Both the position numbers and the translations under genes were made by a program. Below are positions 9,002-17,717 of a stretch of 64,000 bases of DNA, piece after piece (position 1 is the stretch's first letter; each line of letters starts with the position of its first letter). Source of the stretch: Caulobacter sp031457805 (GTDB taxonomy: Bacteria; Pseudomonadota; Alphaproteobacteria; Caulobacterales; Caulobacteraceae); the NCBI RefSeq assembly GCF_031457805.1, contig NZ_JAVDXI010000001.1, forward strand, positions 62,001-126,000, written 5' to 3'. The notes below the pieces were generated by a model. It saw only the letters and a list, made by a program, of their open reading frames with translations, was not told the origin of the DNA and did no database searches.

Positions 9002-10018
9002 CTACGCCAGCGGCATGAAGGCGTCGTTCTTGTCCAGGGCCGAGAGCGGAGAACGGATCGAGCAGCGAAACCCGTCGCTGCGGTAATCCAGGGCCACCTT
9101 GCCGCCGAGTTCATTGGGCAGGGCCATCTCGACGATCCTCGAACCGAATCCCCGCCGCTCGGGCGGCCGCACCGTCGGGCCGCCGCGCTCGGCCCACTCG
9201 ATCAGCAACTGGTCGTCCGGATCGACCGACCAGTGGATGTCCACATGACCGTCCGGCGCCGACAACGCCCCATACTTGAGGGCGTTGATGGCCAGTTCGT
9301 GGAAGGCCAGGGCCATGACCACGGCGGGCTTTGGCGAGACCTTGAGATCATCGCCACTGATCGTCAGCTGCGCGGGGTAGGTGCGATACGGCGTCACTGA
9401 GCCGTCGACGATCTGGCGCAGGCTGGCGGCCGACCAATTCTGGTCTGTCAGCACGTTGTGCGTGGCGGCGATAGCCATCAGCCGCCCTTCCAGGGCTTCG
9501 CGAACCGAGGATTCAACGCCAGCGTTGCGCAAAGACTGGTTGGCGATCGACTGGACGGTGGCCAGGGTGTTCTTCACCCGGTGGTTCAGCTCGTTGACCA
9601 GCAGTTGCCGGTGGCTTTCGGCCAGGCGCTCGCCGGTCACGTCGCGGGACGTCGCCAGAACTCGAATGACGCGCCCGCGTTCGAGGATGGGCGAGACGGT
9701 GGTGTCCCACCAGCGAACCGATCCCTTTGCGGTGGGGCAGGCCGCGCGGAAAGCGACGGCGTTGCCGGCCATGGCGGCGTGAAGCGCCTGCTCAACGGTG
9801 TCGCGGCTCTCCGGTGGCCACATGTCCGGCCAGTAGCGGTACCGATTGCGGCCGTCGAAGTCCTCGATCTCGAGGAGCGACTTGCCTTGGGCGTTCATGT
9901 ATTCGAGGTAACCGTCAGCGCTGATAACGCGAATGCAGTCGGGACTAGCCTCAACCACGCTGAGGAAATACGCCCCAGCGCCTTCCAGAACAGTCTTGTC
10001 CGATGTTTCGTCGGCCAC
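9002..10018 (-). CDS. PAS-containing HWE-family sensor histidine kinase
   Basis: Soluble sensor kinase of 338 residues with no membrane segment. A PAS-like domain (about 15-130) is followed by the HisKA_2/HWE dimerisation helix with the phospho-acceptor His146 in ELNHRVKNTLATVQS, then a catalytic domain with the Asn box (AFHELAINALKYGA) and the WAE triplet that defines the HWE class. The start is GTG at 10018 with a modest GGGAC upstream. It is transcribed against the dcw genes. No response regulator is adjacent, so the partner is unknown; HWE kinases with PAS domains often sense light or redox, but no flavin-binding LOV cysteine motif is evident. Confidence 0.9.
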   Translation of the reverse strand: MADETSDKTVLEGAGAYFLSVVEASPDCIRVISADGYLEYMNAQGKSLLEIEDFDGRNRYRYWPDMWPPESRDTVEQALHAAMAGNAVAFRAACPTAKGSVRWWDTTVSPILERGRVIRVLATSRDVTGERLAESHRQLLVNELNHRVKNTLATVQSIANQSLRNAGVESSVREALEGRLMAIAATHNVLTDQNWSAASLRQIVDGSVTPYRTYPAQLTISGDDLKVSPKPAVVMALAFHELAINALKYGALSAPDGHVDIHWSVDPDDQLLIEWAERGGPTVRPPERRGFGSRIVEMALPNELGGKVALDYRSDGFRCSIRSPLSALDKNDAFMPLA

Positions 10019-10110
10019 GCCACGTCCCTGCCCGAGCGGTCAATGATCACGGCATGCGCGAAGAATACAAGCGCTGGTTTTGCGCCTTCGTGCTTTTTGG
10101 GACGCCCCGC

Positions 10111-10509
10111 TCAGTCGAACAGTTCTGCCAACTCCTCGAGCAGCGCCTCGCGCCAGCCTTCCAGATTGGCGACGCTTCGCGCACGGTCGAGAATGGCGCG
10201 CGCTTGCTCGACGTCGTCCGCGTCCGCCTCGTCGACGGTCTCCAGCGCCTGAAGCGCTTCGTGCGCCGCCTCGAAGCCGCCCGACGCCACAAGCTCCACC
10301 AACAGGGCGACGTGGTCGGAACAGTCGATGAAGCTCAGCGCGTGCACCAGCGGCGCGCGTTTGTCGGCGAGGTCCGGGCGCTGGATCAGCTTGACCAGCA
10401 CGGCGTCAAGGCCCGGCGTTGCGGCTTGCGCCAGCCGTAGAGCCAAGGCGTTGCGCTGGTCCGCATCGGTGATGGTTTCCAGCAGGCGAAGGTCGTCGGA
10501 GGAGGCCAT
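10111..10509 (-). CDS. Small HEAT-like helical hypothetical protein
   Basis: 132 residues starting MASSDDLRLLETI, acidic and predicted all-helical, with about three helix-pair repeats (PGLDAVLVKLIQRPDLADKR, then HVALLVELVASGGFEAAHEA, then a similar third) resembling HEAT repeats. The frame extends upstream past 10601, but that part overlaps ftsW antisense, and the ATG at 10509 has AGGGAG upstream, so I use it. It lies 92 bases upstream of, and divergent from, ftsW. I do not recognise a specific family; a scaffold role would be a guess. Confidence 0.7.
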   Translation of the reverse strand: MASSDDLRLLETITDADQRNALALRLAQAATPGLDAVLVKLIQRPDLADKRAPLVHALSFIDCSDHVALLVELVASGGFEAAHEALQALETVDEADADDVEQARAILDRARSVANLEGWREALLEELAELFD

Positions 10510-10600
10510 GGCTCCCTCATCCCGCGCTTTTCGCCGCATGTCCACGGGGTTAGATCGGTGAAGCAAGGTTTGATTAACCCTCCGATCCGACTCTCCGCTC

Positions 10601-11773
10601 ATGGCCTCCAACGCGACACATGCCTTCGCCCGCACCGACCGCACCGCGATCGGCCTGTGGTGGTGGACGACGGATCGCTGGCTGCTGGGCGCCACCGCCT
10701 TGCTGGTCACCCTGGGCATGCTCTTGTCCTTCGCTTCAAGCCCCGCTGCGGCCCAGCGGATCGGCATCGACGACCAGTTCCACTTCGCCCTGCGCATGTG
10801 CTTCTTCGCCACGGCTTCGACAGTGCTGATGCTGATCGTGTCGATGTTGTCGCCCAAGGGCATCCGGCGGGCGGCGTTCTTTATCTACATCGGCGCGATC
10901 GCGGTGATGATCGCGCTGCCGTTCGTTGGCCACAACGCCAAGGGCGCGACGCGCTGGCTGCAATTTGGCGGCTTCACCCTGCAGCCGTCGGAGTTCATGA
11001 AGCCGGCGTTGATCGTGCTGGTCTCATGGATGTTCGCCGAGGGCCAGAAGGGCGAGGGCGTGCCCGGCGTCTCGATCGCCTTCCTGCTCTACTTCATCGC
11101 CGTGGCTCTGCTGTTAATCCAGCCGGACGTCGGCCAGACCGTACTGATCACCATCGCCTTTGGCGCGGCCTTCTGGATGGCCGGGGTGCCGATCTCATGG
11201 ATCATGGGGCTGGGCGGCGTGGCGTTAGCGGGGCTGTGTTCGACCTACTTCCTCTTCGACCACGTCCATGCGCGGGTGCAGAAGTTCCTGAGCCCCGACC
11301 AGGCCGACACCCATCAGATCACGCGCGCCGCCGAGGCGATCCGCGCCGGGGGGCTGTTCGGCCGCGGGCCGGGTGAGGGGGTCATGAAGCGCCACGTGCC
11401 CGACCTGCACACCGACTTCATCTATTCGGTGGCGGCCGAGGAGTACGGCCTGATCTTCTCGTGGTCGCTGATCGGCCTCTTCGCCTTCGTCGTCGTGCGC
11501 GGTCTCTACAAGGCGATGAAGCTCAACGACCCGTTCGAACAGGTTGCGGCGGCCGGATTGTTCGTGCTGTTGGGCCAGCAGGCCCTTATCAATATCGCCG
11601 TGAACTTGAACATGATCCCAACCAAGGGCATGACGCTTCCGTTCATCAGTTACGGGGGCTCTTCCATGCTCGCGATGGGTTTGACGCTGGGCATGGCCCT
11701 GGCCTTGGTGCGCAAGCGCCCTGGCGCCTATGGCGCAAGCGGCGAGTTCGGCTTCGGTCGCGCGGACGCCTGA
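10601..11773 (+). CDS. ftsW: Septal peptidoglycan glycosyltransferase, SEDS family
   Basis: Polytopic SEDS protein that polymerises lipid II at the septum together with FtsI. 390 residues with about nine to ten membrane segments. SEDS hallmarks are present: PSEFMKPALIV near residue 130, GRGPGEGVMK near 252, and FISYGGSSML near 350. The gene restarts the dcw order after the three-gene interruption; its promoter must lie in the 91 bases before it or within the divergent small gene. The TGA stop shares one base with the murG ATG. Confidence 0.96.
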   Translation: MASNATHAFARTDRTAIGLWWWTTDRWLLGATALLVTLGMLLSFASSPAAAQRIGIDDQFHFALRMCFFATASTVLMLIVSMLSPKGIRRAAFFIYIGAIAVMIALPFVGHNAKGATRWLQFGGFTLQPSEFMKPALIVLVSWMFAEGQKGEGVPGVSIAFLLYFIAVALLLIQPDVGQTVLITIAFGAAFWMAGVPISWIMGLGGVALAGLCSTYFLFDHVHARVQKFLSPDQADTHQITRAAEAIRAGGLFGRGPGEGVMKRHVPDLHTDFIYSVAAEEYGLIFSWSLIGLFAFVVVRGLYKAMKLNDPFEQVAAAGLFVLLGQQALINIAVNLNMIPTKGMTLPFISYGGSSMLAMGLTLGMALALVRKRPGAYGASGEFGFGRADA

Positions 11774-12858
11774 TGAGCAAGCTGGCTGTTGTCGCCGCCG
11801 GGGGAACCGGCGGCCATATGTTCCCCGCCCAGGCCCTCGCCGAGGCGCTGTCCGCGCGCGGCTGGCGCGTGGTGCTGGCCACCGACGATCGCGGCGCGCT
11901 GTACGCCGACAAGTTCCCCGCCGAAGAGCGCCTGGCGCTGTCGGCTGCGACGGCCAAGTCCAACGACCCGTTGGGCATGATCAAGGCTGGCTTCACGGTC
12001 ATGCAGGGGGTGCTGGAGGCCCGTGCGGCCTTCAAGCGGCTGGACCCGGCCGTCGTCGTGGGCTTCGGCGGTTATCCGGCCCTGCCGGCCCTGCTGGGCG
12101 CGCTGTCGCAAGGCCGTCCGACGGTTATTCACGAACAGAACGCGGTGCTGGGCCGCGTGAACCGCTTCCTGGCCCCAAGGGTCAATGAAGTCGCCTGCGC
12201 CTTCCCGACTCTTGAGAAGGCCGCGCCCGCCGTGAAGGCTCGCGCCCATGTGGTCGGCAATCCGGTGCGTCCGCCCGTGCGCGAGTTGTTCGACGTTCCC
12301 TATCTGGCGCCCGAGGTGCAACTGCGCTTGCTGGTCACCGGCGGCAGCCAGGGCGCGCGCCTGCTGTCCGAGCTGATCCCCGAGGCCGTGGCCAAGCTGC
12401 CCGAGGAGATGCGCGCGCGCCTCAAGGTGTTCCAGCAGGCCCGCGCCGAGAGCATGGAGCAGGCCCGCAAGACCTATCGCAACGCCATGGTCGACTGCGA
12501 GGTCGCGCCGTTCTTCCGCGACATGGCCGGCTATCTGCGTCAGTCGCACCTGGTCATCGGACGCTCGGGCGCCTCGACCTGCACCGAGCTGGCGGTGGCC
12601 GGCCGACCCTCGATCCTGGTGCCGCTGAAGATCGCCGCCGACGACCACCAGCGCTTCAACGCCCGCCTGCTGGAGGAGGCCGGCGGCGCGGCTGTGTGCC
12701 TGGAGGACGAACTAACCGTCGATGTGATGGCCGCCGCCCTGAAGGCCCTGCTGTCCAAGCCCGAACGCCTTGAGAAGATGGCCGCCGGCGCCCGAAGCGC
12801 GGCCAAGCCGAACGCGGCGGAGGAGCTGGCGGATCTCGTAGAGAAGACGGCGCGGTAA
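11773..12858 (+). CDS. murG: UDP-GlcNAc:lipid I N-acetylglucosaminyltransferase
   Basis: Peripheral membrane glycosyltransferase (GT28) making lipid II. 361 residues. The start is the ATG at 11773 overlapping the ftsW stop; it begins MSKLAVVAAGG and continues directly into the N-terminal glycine-rich loop GGTGGH at 10-15. A second Gly loop (VTGGSQGA, near 190) and the UDP-GlcNAc-binding stretch GRSGASTCTELAVAGRPS (near 259) are present. The frame extends 5' beyond this ATG but that part lies inside ftsW. Confidence 0.96.
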   Translation: MSKLAVVAAGGTGGHMFPAQALAEALSARGWRVVLATDDRGALYADKFPAEERLALSAATAKSNDPLGMIKAGFTVMQGVLEARAAFKRLDPAVVVGFGGYPALPALLGALSQGRPTVIHEQNAVLGRVNRFLAPRVNEVACAFPTLEKAAPAVKARAHVVGNPVRPPVRELFDVPYLAPEVQLRLLVTGGSQGARLLSELIPEAVAKLPEEMRARLKVFQQARAESMEQARKTYRNAMVDCEVAPFFRDMAGYLRQSHLVIGRSGASTCTELAVAGRPSILVPLKIAADDHQRFNARLLEEAGGAAVCLEDELTVDVMAAALKALLSKPERLEKMAAGARSAAKPNAAEELADLVEKTAR

Positions 12859-12938
12859 AGTATCCCGTCCTCTGGCTCTGTTTGCGGGTCAGCCCGATTG
12901 GCAGGTCGAGTTGGTCGGCATGGCAGCTCTCGCGAGCC

Positions 12939-13448
12939 TTACGGCTCCGCGCCCGTCTCGATCAGCGGGCGGCCGATCCGCACCGCCTCCTCAATGCCGC
13001 GCGCCACCGGGACCTGCGCATAGGGCTTCCAGCCGTCGCAGACCACCTTGGCGACCGCCTCTTCAGCGCTGCCGGCGGGCAGGGGCTGGGCCGGACGGAG
13101 CGCGCCGGTTACCGGACCCTCGCGGCCGCCCGCCCGCACGCTGCCAAAGCCCGCATGGGCGATGGTGCGGGCGTCGCAGTCGATGACCTCGTGCCGCCAG
13201 CCGCCCCAGAACTCTTCCGCGCCGGCCTTGAAGCCGCCTTCGGTGACCTGCAGCACGCGCAGCTTGGCGGTGCGGCCCGTCCACTGGACGCCGCCCATGT
13301 CGACGAACATGGCGAAGCGGCCCACATCGGCCAGGCGTAGCTCAAGCGGGGCGGGGGAGTCGGTTTGGGCGAGCGCCGGCGTTGTCCACACAACCAGCGC
13401 CAACAGGGCGTTTCGCGTCGCGCGCAAATGGTCTAATCGGCTTTTCAT
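12939..13448 (-). CDS. Small secreted protein of unknown function
   Basis: 169 residues from the ATG at 13448. The N-terminus has basic residues, a hydrophobic core (NALLALVVWTTP) and ALA-QT, a good signal peptidase I site at about residue 28. The mature part (about 140 residues) has a WRHEVIDCD segment and one later Cys (VVCDGWKPY), resembling small periplasmic surface-adhesin-like proteins in Gram-negatives, but I cannot name a family with confidence. It is antisense between murG and murC. Its start codon overlaps the murC ATG in the four bases CATG (13446-13449), so each gene's promoter must lie within the other. Confidence 0.75.
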   Translation of the reverse strand: MKSRLDHLRATRNALLALVVWTTPALAQTDSPAPLELRLADVGRFAMFVDMGGVQWTGRTAKLRVLQVTEGGFKAGAEEFWGGWRHEVIDCDARTIAHAGFGSVRAGGREGPVTGALRPAQPLPAGSAEEAVAKVVCDGWKPYAQVPVARGIEEAVRIGRPLIETGAEP

Positions 13449-14865
13449 GATCCAGCGTCGACGCCCCGTACCCTTCGAACTCGGCCCCGTGCACTTTATC
13501 GGCATCGGCGGCATTGGCATGTCCGGCATCGCCGAGATCATGCTGCGTATCGGCTACACTGTTCAGGGCAGCGACGCCAAGGCCAGCGCCAATACCGAGC
13601 GGCTGGAAAAGCTGGGCGCGCGCATCTTCATCGGCCACGACGCCGCCCATGTCGAGGGCGCGTCGGCCATCGTCTATTCGACGGCCGTGAAGGCCGACAA
13701 TCCCGAGATGGTCGCCGGTCGCGACAAGCGCCTGCCGCTGGTGCGCCGCGCCGAGATGCTGGCCGAGCTGATGCGTCTGCAGTTCTCGATCGCGGTGGGC
13801 GGCACGCACGGCAAGACCACCACCACCTCGATGGTCGCCACCCTGCTGGACGCCGGCGGTCTGGACCCCACGGTCGTCAACGGCGGCATCATCAACGCCT
13901 ACGGCACCAACGCCAAGGTCGGCGAGGGCGACTGGATCGTCGTCGAGGCCGACGAAAGCGACGGCTCGTTCCTGCGCTTGAAGTCGACGGTCGCCATCGT
14001 CACCAATATCGACGCCGAACACCTGGACCACTGGGGCGATTTCGACGCGGTCAAGAAGGGCTTCCAGGACTTCATCCAGAACATCCCGTTCTACGGTTTC
14101 GCCGCCGTCTGCACCGACCATCCCGAAGTGCAGGCCCTGACCGCGCGGATCGAGAACCGGCGTCTGGTGACCTACGGCACCAACCCGCAGGCCGAGGTGC
14201 GGGTCTCCAACATCGCCATGGGGCCCGAGGGCGCGACGTTCGACATCGTCGTCTCGCCGCGTGACGGCGAGGTCGTCCGCTATGACGGCCTGAAGATGCC
14301 GATGGCCGGCCATCACAATGTGCTCAACGCCGCCGCCGCCGTGGCCGTGGCCCGCGAGCTGGGCGTCGACGCCGAAGCCATCGCGCGCGGCCTGGCCGGC
14401 TTTGGCGGGGTCAAGCGCCGCTTCACCACCACGGGTGTCGCAAACGGCATCCGCGTGGTCGACGACTACGGCCACCATCCGGTCGAGATCGCCGCCGTGC
14501 TGAAGGCCGCTCGCGCGGTGTCGACCGGCAAGGTCATCGCCGTGGTCCAGCCGCACCGCTACACGCGTCTGCGCGACCTGATGACCGAGTTCTCCAGCTG
14601 CTTCAATGACGCCGACACGGTGATCGTCGCCGACGTCTATACGGCCGGCGAGCAGCCGATTCCAGGCGTGGACCGGGACGCCCTGGTCGAGGGGCTCAAG
14701 AAGTTCGGCCACCGCCGGGCCCTGCCGCTGGAAAACCCGACGGCGCTGCCGCGCCTGATCGCCGCCGAGGCGACCAGTGGCGACTTGGTCGTCCTGCTGG
14801 GCGCCGGCGATATCACGACCTGGTCCTATGCCTTGCCGGGGCAGCTCGAGGCTTTGACCAAGTGA
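13447..14865 (+). CDS. murC: UDP-MurNAc:L-alanine ligase
   Basis: Cytoplasmic Mur ligase adding the first stem-peptide residue. 472 residues from the ATG at 13447, which gives MIQRRRPVPFELGP and then the UDP-binding IGIGGIGMSGIAE. The P-loop GTHGKTT is at 119-125, and the C-terminal domain has DDYGHHPVEI and VVQPHRYTRL. The frame is open further upstream (to 13048), but that part is antisense to the small secreted gene and adds nothing homologous, so the shorter start is preferred. Confidence 0.96.
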   Translation: MIQRRRPVPFELGPVHFIGIGGIGMSGIAEIMLRIGYTVQGSDAKASANTERLEKLGARIFIGHDAAHVEGASAIVYSTAVKADNPEMVAGRDKRLPLVRRAEMLAELMRLQFSIAVGGTHGKTTTTSMVATLLDAGGLDPTVVNGGIINAYGTNAKVGEGDWIVVEADESDGSFLRLKSTVAIVTNIDAEHLDHWGDFDAVKKGFQDFIQNIPFYGFAAVCTDHPEVQALTARIENRRLVTYGTNPQAEVRVSNIAMGPEGATFDIVVSPRDGEVVRYDGLKMPMAGHHNVLNAAAAVAVARELGVDAEAIARGLAGFGGVKRRFTTTGVANGIRVVDDYGHHPVEIAAVLKAARAVSTGKVIAVVQPHRYTRLRDLMTEFSSCFNDADTVIVADVYTAGEQPIPGVDRDALVEGLKKFGHRRALPLENPTALPRLIAAEATSGDLVVLLGAGDITTWSYALPGQLEALTK

Positions 14866-14880
14866 AGCTCCCCTCGGTCC

Positions 14881-15009
14881 CTCCCTTCTCCCCTTGCGGG
14901 AGAAGGTGGCCGCGCAGCGGCCGGATGAGGGGTCGTTTGGCGACGCCGAGAAACCCCTCATCCGTCAGCCTGAGGCTGACACCTTCTCCCGCAAGGGGAG
15001 AAGGGGAGA
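14881..15009. repeat. Palindromic intergenic repeat (family B) between murC and murB
   Basis: A long imperfect inverted repeat. Left arm about 14881-14932 contains CTTCTCCCCTTGCGGGAGAA and GGATGAGGGG; right arm about 14954-15008 contains CCCCTCATCC and TTCTCCCGCAAGGGGAGAAG. It ends 8 bases before the murB start, so a folded transcript would expose or hide the murB ribosome binding site. Confidence 0.85.
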
Positions 15010-15016
15010 CGTATTG

Positions 15017-15922
15017 ATGACCTGGAAGACCCATCTCCCGACCGTTCGCGGCAAGCTGCTGATCGACGAGCCGTTGGCGCCGTTCACCTGGTTCCGGGTC
15101 GGCGGTCCGGCCGACGTCGTGTTCCTGCCCGCCGACGAGCAGGACCTGTCGGATTTCCTGAGGGCGCTCGATCCTAGCGTACCGGTCATGGCGATCGGCG
15201 TAGGCTCCAACCTGCTGGTCCGCGACGGCGGCGTCGAGGGCGTGATCATCCGCCTGGGCAAGGGCTTCAACACGGTCGAGGCGCTGGGCGACAATCTGAT
15301 CAGGTCCGGCAGCGCCGTACCTGACGCCATCCTGGCCCGCAAGGCCGCCGAAGCCGGCATCGCAGGTCTGGAGTTCTATGTCGGCGTGCCCGGCACGGTC
15401 GGCGGCGCGGTGATCATGAACGCCGGCTGCTACGGCTCCGAGACCGTCAATGTGGTCAAGTCCGTGCGCGTGATGGACCGCGCCGGCGTCGTGCGCGAAC
15501 TCAGCGTCGAGGACCTGCACTACACCTATCGCCATAGCGCCCTGCAGGACGGCGAGCCGCTGATCGTGCTGGACGCGATCTTCGAGGGGGCGCCGGACGA
15601 GCCCGAAGCGATCAAGGCCCGCATGGCTGAGATCACCGCCCGCCGCGAGACCACCCAGCCGATCCGCGAAAAGACCGGCGGCTCGACCTTCAAGAACCCG
15701 CCGGGTCACTCTTCCTGGAAGCTGGTCGACGAGGCCGGCTGGCGCGGCAAGCCGTTCGGCGGGGCGATGTTCTCGCCCCTGCACTGCAACTTCCTGATCA
15801 ATACAGGCGAGGCGACGGCCGCCGACTTGGAAGGCCTCGGCGAGACCGTGCGCGCCGACGTCAAGGCCAAGACCGGCGTCCAGCTGGACTGGGAAATCAA
15901 GCGGATCGGCCGGGCGGGGTAG
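15017..15922 (+). CDS. murB: UDP-N-acetylenolpyruvoylglucosamine reductase
   Basis: FAD- and NADPH-dependent cytoplasmic enzyme that reduces enolpyruvyl-UDP-GlcNAc to UDP-MurNAc. 301 residues. FAD-binding motifs are seen (GVGSNLLVRDGGV; PGTVGGAVIMNAG), followed by GGSTFKNP with the catalytic Ser, and a C-terminal LINTGEATAADLE. The Ser with a short C-terminal domain suits a type II MurB. The ATG at 15017 is preferred because the upstream extension is repeat DNA; GGGGAGA at 15003-15009 serves as a ribosome binding site. Confidence 0.95.
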   Translation: MTWKTHLPTVRGKLLIDEPLAPFTWFRVGGPADVVFLPADEQDLSDFLRALDPSVPVMAIGVGSNLLVRDGGVEGVIIRLGKGFNTVEALGDNLIRSGSAVPDAILARKAAEAGIAGLEFYVGVPGTVGGAVIMNAGCYGSETVNVVKSVRVMDRAGVVRELSVEDLHYTYRHSALQDGEPLIVLDAIFEGAPDEPEAIKARMAEITARRETTQPIREKTGGSTFKNPPGHSSWKLVDEAGWRGKPFGGAMFSPLHCNFLINTGEATAADLEGLGETVRADVKAKTGVQLDWEIKRIGRAG

Positions 15923-15930
15923 GGCGGCCA

Positions 15931-16051
15931 AATCCTCCCCCGAGAAACGGGGGAGGTGTCGGCGAAGCCGACGGAGGGGGCGAGCTGGAGGTTGGCCGAA
16001 CTGGCCCCCTCCGGCCCTCTGGGCCACCTCCCCCGCATCGCGGGGAAGGAT
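15931..16051. repeat. Palindromic intergenic repeat (family C) after murB
   Basis: Nested inverted repeat starting ATCCTCCCCCGAGAAACGGG and ending with CACCTCCCCCGCATCGCGGG then GAAGGAT. The outer arms pair, and within them GTCGGCGAAGCCGAC and CCGGCCCTCTGGGCC form smaller hairpins. Its sequence is unrelated to families A, B, D and E. Confidence 0.8.
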
Positions 16052-16129
16052 CTGACCCCCCTCAACCCCATTGCTGACTCCCCGTGGCGCGAACCGGTGT
16101 TATGACTCCCGCGCCTTTGGGGAGAATCC

Positions 16130-17533
16130 GTGCTCATGTTCCGTCGTCTGTTGATCGCTTCCGCTGCCTTCGCCCTTGTTTCCGGCGCGGCGCACGCCCA
16201 GGACCTCAAGACCGCCGAGGCGCTGCGCGACAAGGCCCTGCGCGACTATCTGGCCTGGGACATCACCGAGGACCTGACCACCAATATCGGCCCGCGTCTC
16301 GTGGGCTCGCCGGCCATGGCCAAGGCCAAGGACTGGGGCGTCGCCAAGTTCAAGGCGCTGGGCTTCACCAACATCAAGGTCGAGGAATTCGCCAAGCCGT
16401 CGTGGAGCCGAGGCGAGGAGAGCGCCGAGCTGGTCGCGCCCTACGCCATGAAGCTGGGCGCGGTGGGCCTTGGCCGCACCGTCTCGACGCCGGCTGGCGG
16501 GATCGAGGCCGAGGTCGCGCTGTTCAAGACCTTCGCCGACATGATGGCCGCGTCCGAAGGCGCGCTGAAGGGCAAGATCGTTGTGATCACCCAGCCGATG
16601 GTCCGCACCCAGAACGGCGCCGGCTATGGCGCGGCGGGCATCTCGCGCCGGGTGGGCCCGGTCGAGGCGGCCAAGCGCGGCGCGGTCGCCATGCTGATCC
16701 GCTCGATCTCGACCTCCGACTCGACCGTGCCGCACACCGGCGGCACGGCCAGCGGCGAGGGCGTGGTGACCATCCCGGCCGCTGCGATCGGCGTTCCGGA
16801 GGCCGAGCAGCTGGAGCGTCTGGCTGCGCGCAAGGTCCCGATGCGGGTCAAGCTGAAGCTGGAGTCGAGCGTCAACCCCAACAACGTCGCCTGGAACATC
16901 TCGGGCGACATCAAGGGCTCGGAAAAGCCGGACGAGGTGATCGTCATCGGCGGTCACCTCGACAGCTGGGACGTGGGCACCGGCGCGCTGGACGACGCCA
17001 CCGGCATCGCCATCACCACGGCCGCGGCCAAGCTGATCGGCGACCTGCCCAGGCGCCCCAAGCGCACGATCCGCGTGGTCATGTGGGGCTCGGAAGAGAG
17101 CGGTGGTTCGTCGGAAGCCTATCTGGCTGCGCACAAGGACGCGCTGTCCAGCATGGTGCTGGCCGGCGAGAGCGATACGGGTGCTGACCGCATCTACAGC
17201 CTGCAGGTTCCGGCCGGCTCGCTGGACCATCCGGTGGTCAAGGCCGCCGCCAGCGTGCTGGCCCCGCTGAAGATCTATGTCGATCGCACCCCCGCCGCCG
17301 GGGCGGGCGCTGACATCAGTGGGATCGAGCGTGCCGGCGTGCCGGTCATCAACCTGAACCAGGACGCCAGCCGGTACTTCGACTACCACCACACCATGGA
17401 CGACACGCTGGACAAGGTTCGCCCCGCCGAACTGGCCCAGAACGTCGCCGCTTGGACGTCGCTGGTCTATCTGGTGGCCGACAGCGACGTCGATTTCCGC
17501 GCGCTGAAGCCGGCGGCTCCGGCGGCGAAGTAA
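16130..17533 (+). CDS. Secreted M28-family zinc metallopeptidase
   Basis: Exported peptidase of 467 residues. Signal peptide about 1-24 ending AHA-QD. A protease-associated (PA-like) region precedes the M28 domain. Zinc-site motifs are in the right order: GGHLDSWD with His276, the DDATG aspartates near 288-289, GSEESGG near 323, SDTGAD near 347, and YHHTMDD near 420. The start is GTG at 16130, 5 bases after GGGGAGA; an ATG two codons on is the alternative. Family members include aminopeptidases and carboxypeptidases; the substrate is not evident. Its place inside the dcw cluster between murB and ddl makes a wall-peptide substrate possible, but that is inference. Confidence 0.9.
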   Translation: MLMFRRLLIASAAFALVSGAAHAQDLKTAEALRDKALRDYLAWDITEDLTTNIGPRLVGSPAMAKAKDWGVAKFKALGFTNIKVEEFAKPSWSRGEESAELVAPYAMKLGAVGLGRTVSTPAGGIEAEVALFKTFADMMAASEGALKGKIVVITQPMVRTQNGAGYGAAGISRRVGPVEAAKRGAVAMLIRSISTSDSTVPHTGGTASGEGVVTIPAAAIGVPEAEQLERLAARKVPMRVKLKLESSVNPNNVAWNISGDIKGSEKPDEVIVIGGHLDSWDVGTGALDDATGIAITTAAAKLIGDLPRRPKRTIRVVMWGSEESGGSSEAYLAAHKDALSSMVLAGESDTGADRIYSLQVPAGSLDHPVVKAAASVLAPLKIYVDRTPAAGAGADISGIERAGVPVINLNQDASRYFDYHHTMDDTLDKVRPAELAQNVAAWTSLVYLVADSDVDFRALKPAAPAAK

Positions 17534-17541
17534 CCTAAATC

Positions 17542-17643
17542 TGTCATCCCGGACGACCCGCAGGGGCGATCCGGGACCACGGCAAGCGCTTGCGTATGCC
17601 GTGGTCCCGGCTCTTCGCGCTCCGCACGACGGCCGGGATGACA
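17542..17643. repeat. Palindromic intergenic repeat (family D)
   Basis: Outer arms TGTCATCCCGG and CCGGGATGACA frame an inner inverted repeat with arms GGGACCACGGCA and TGCCGTGGTCCC. It resembles the dispersed hairpin repeats found between genes in many alphaproteobacteria. It lies 8 bases after the M28 peptidase stop. Confidence 0.85.
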
Positions 17644-17717
17644 ACCAATATTGGCAGGCGCGCCCGGGCTGACTAGGAGTGGCTGAACGTCGCAGCCTTC
17701 CAAAGAGTCTCCCGGAA

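Noticed and set aside
13048..13446. A 133-residue N-terminal extension of MurC
   Set aside because: It is antisense to a gene with a clear signal peptide and has no resemblance to the Mur ligase N-terminus.
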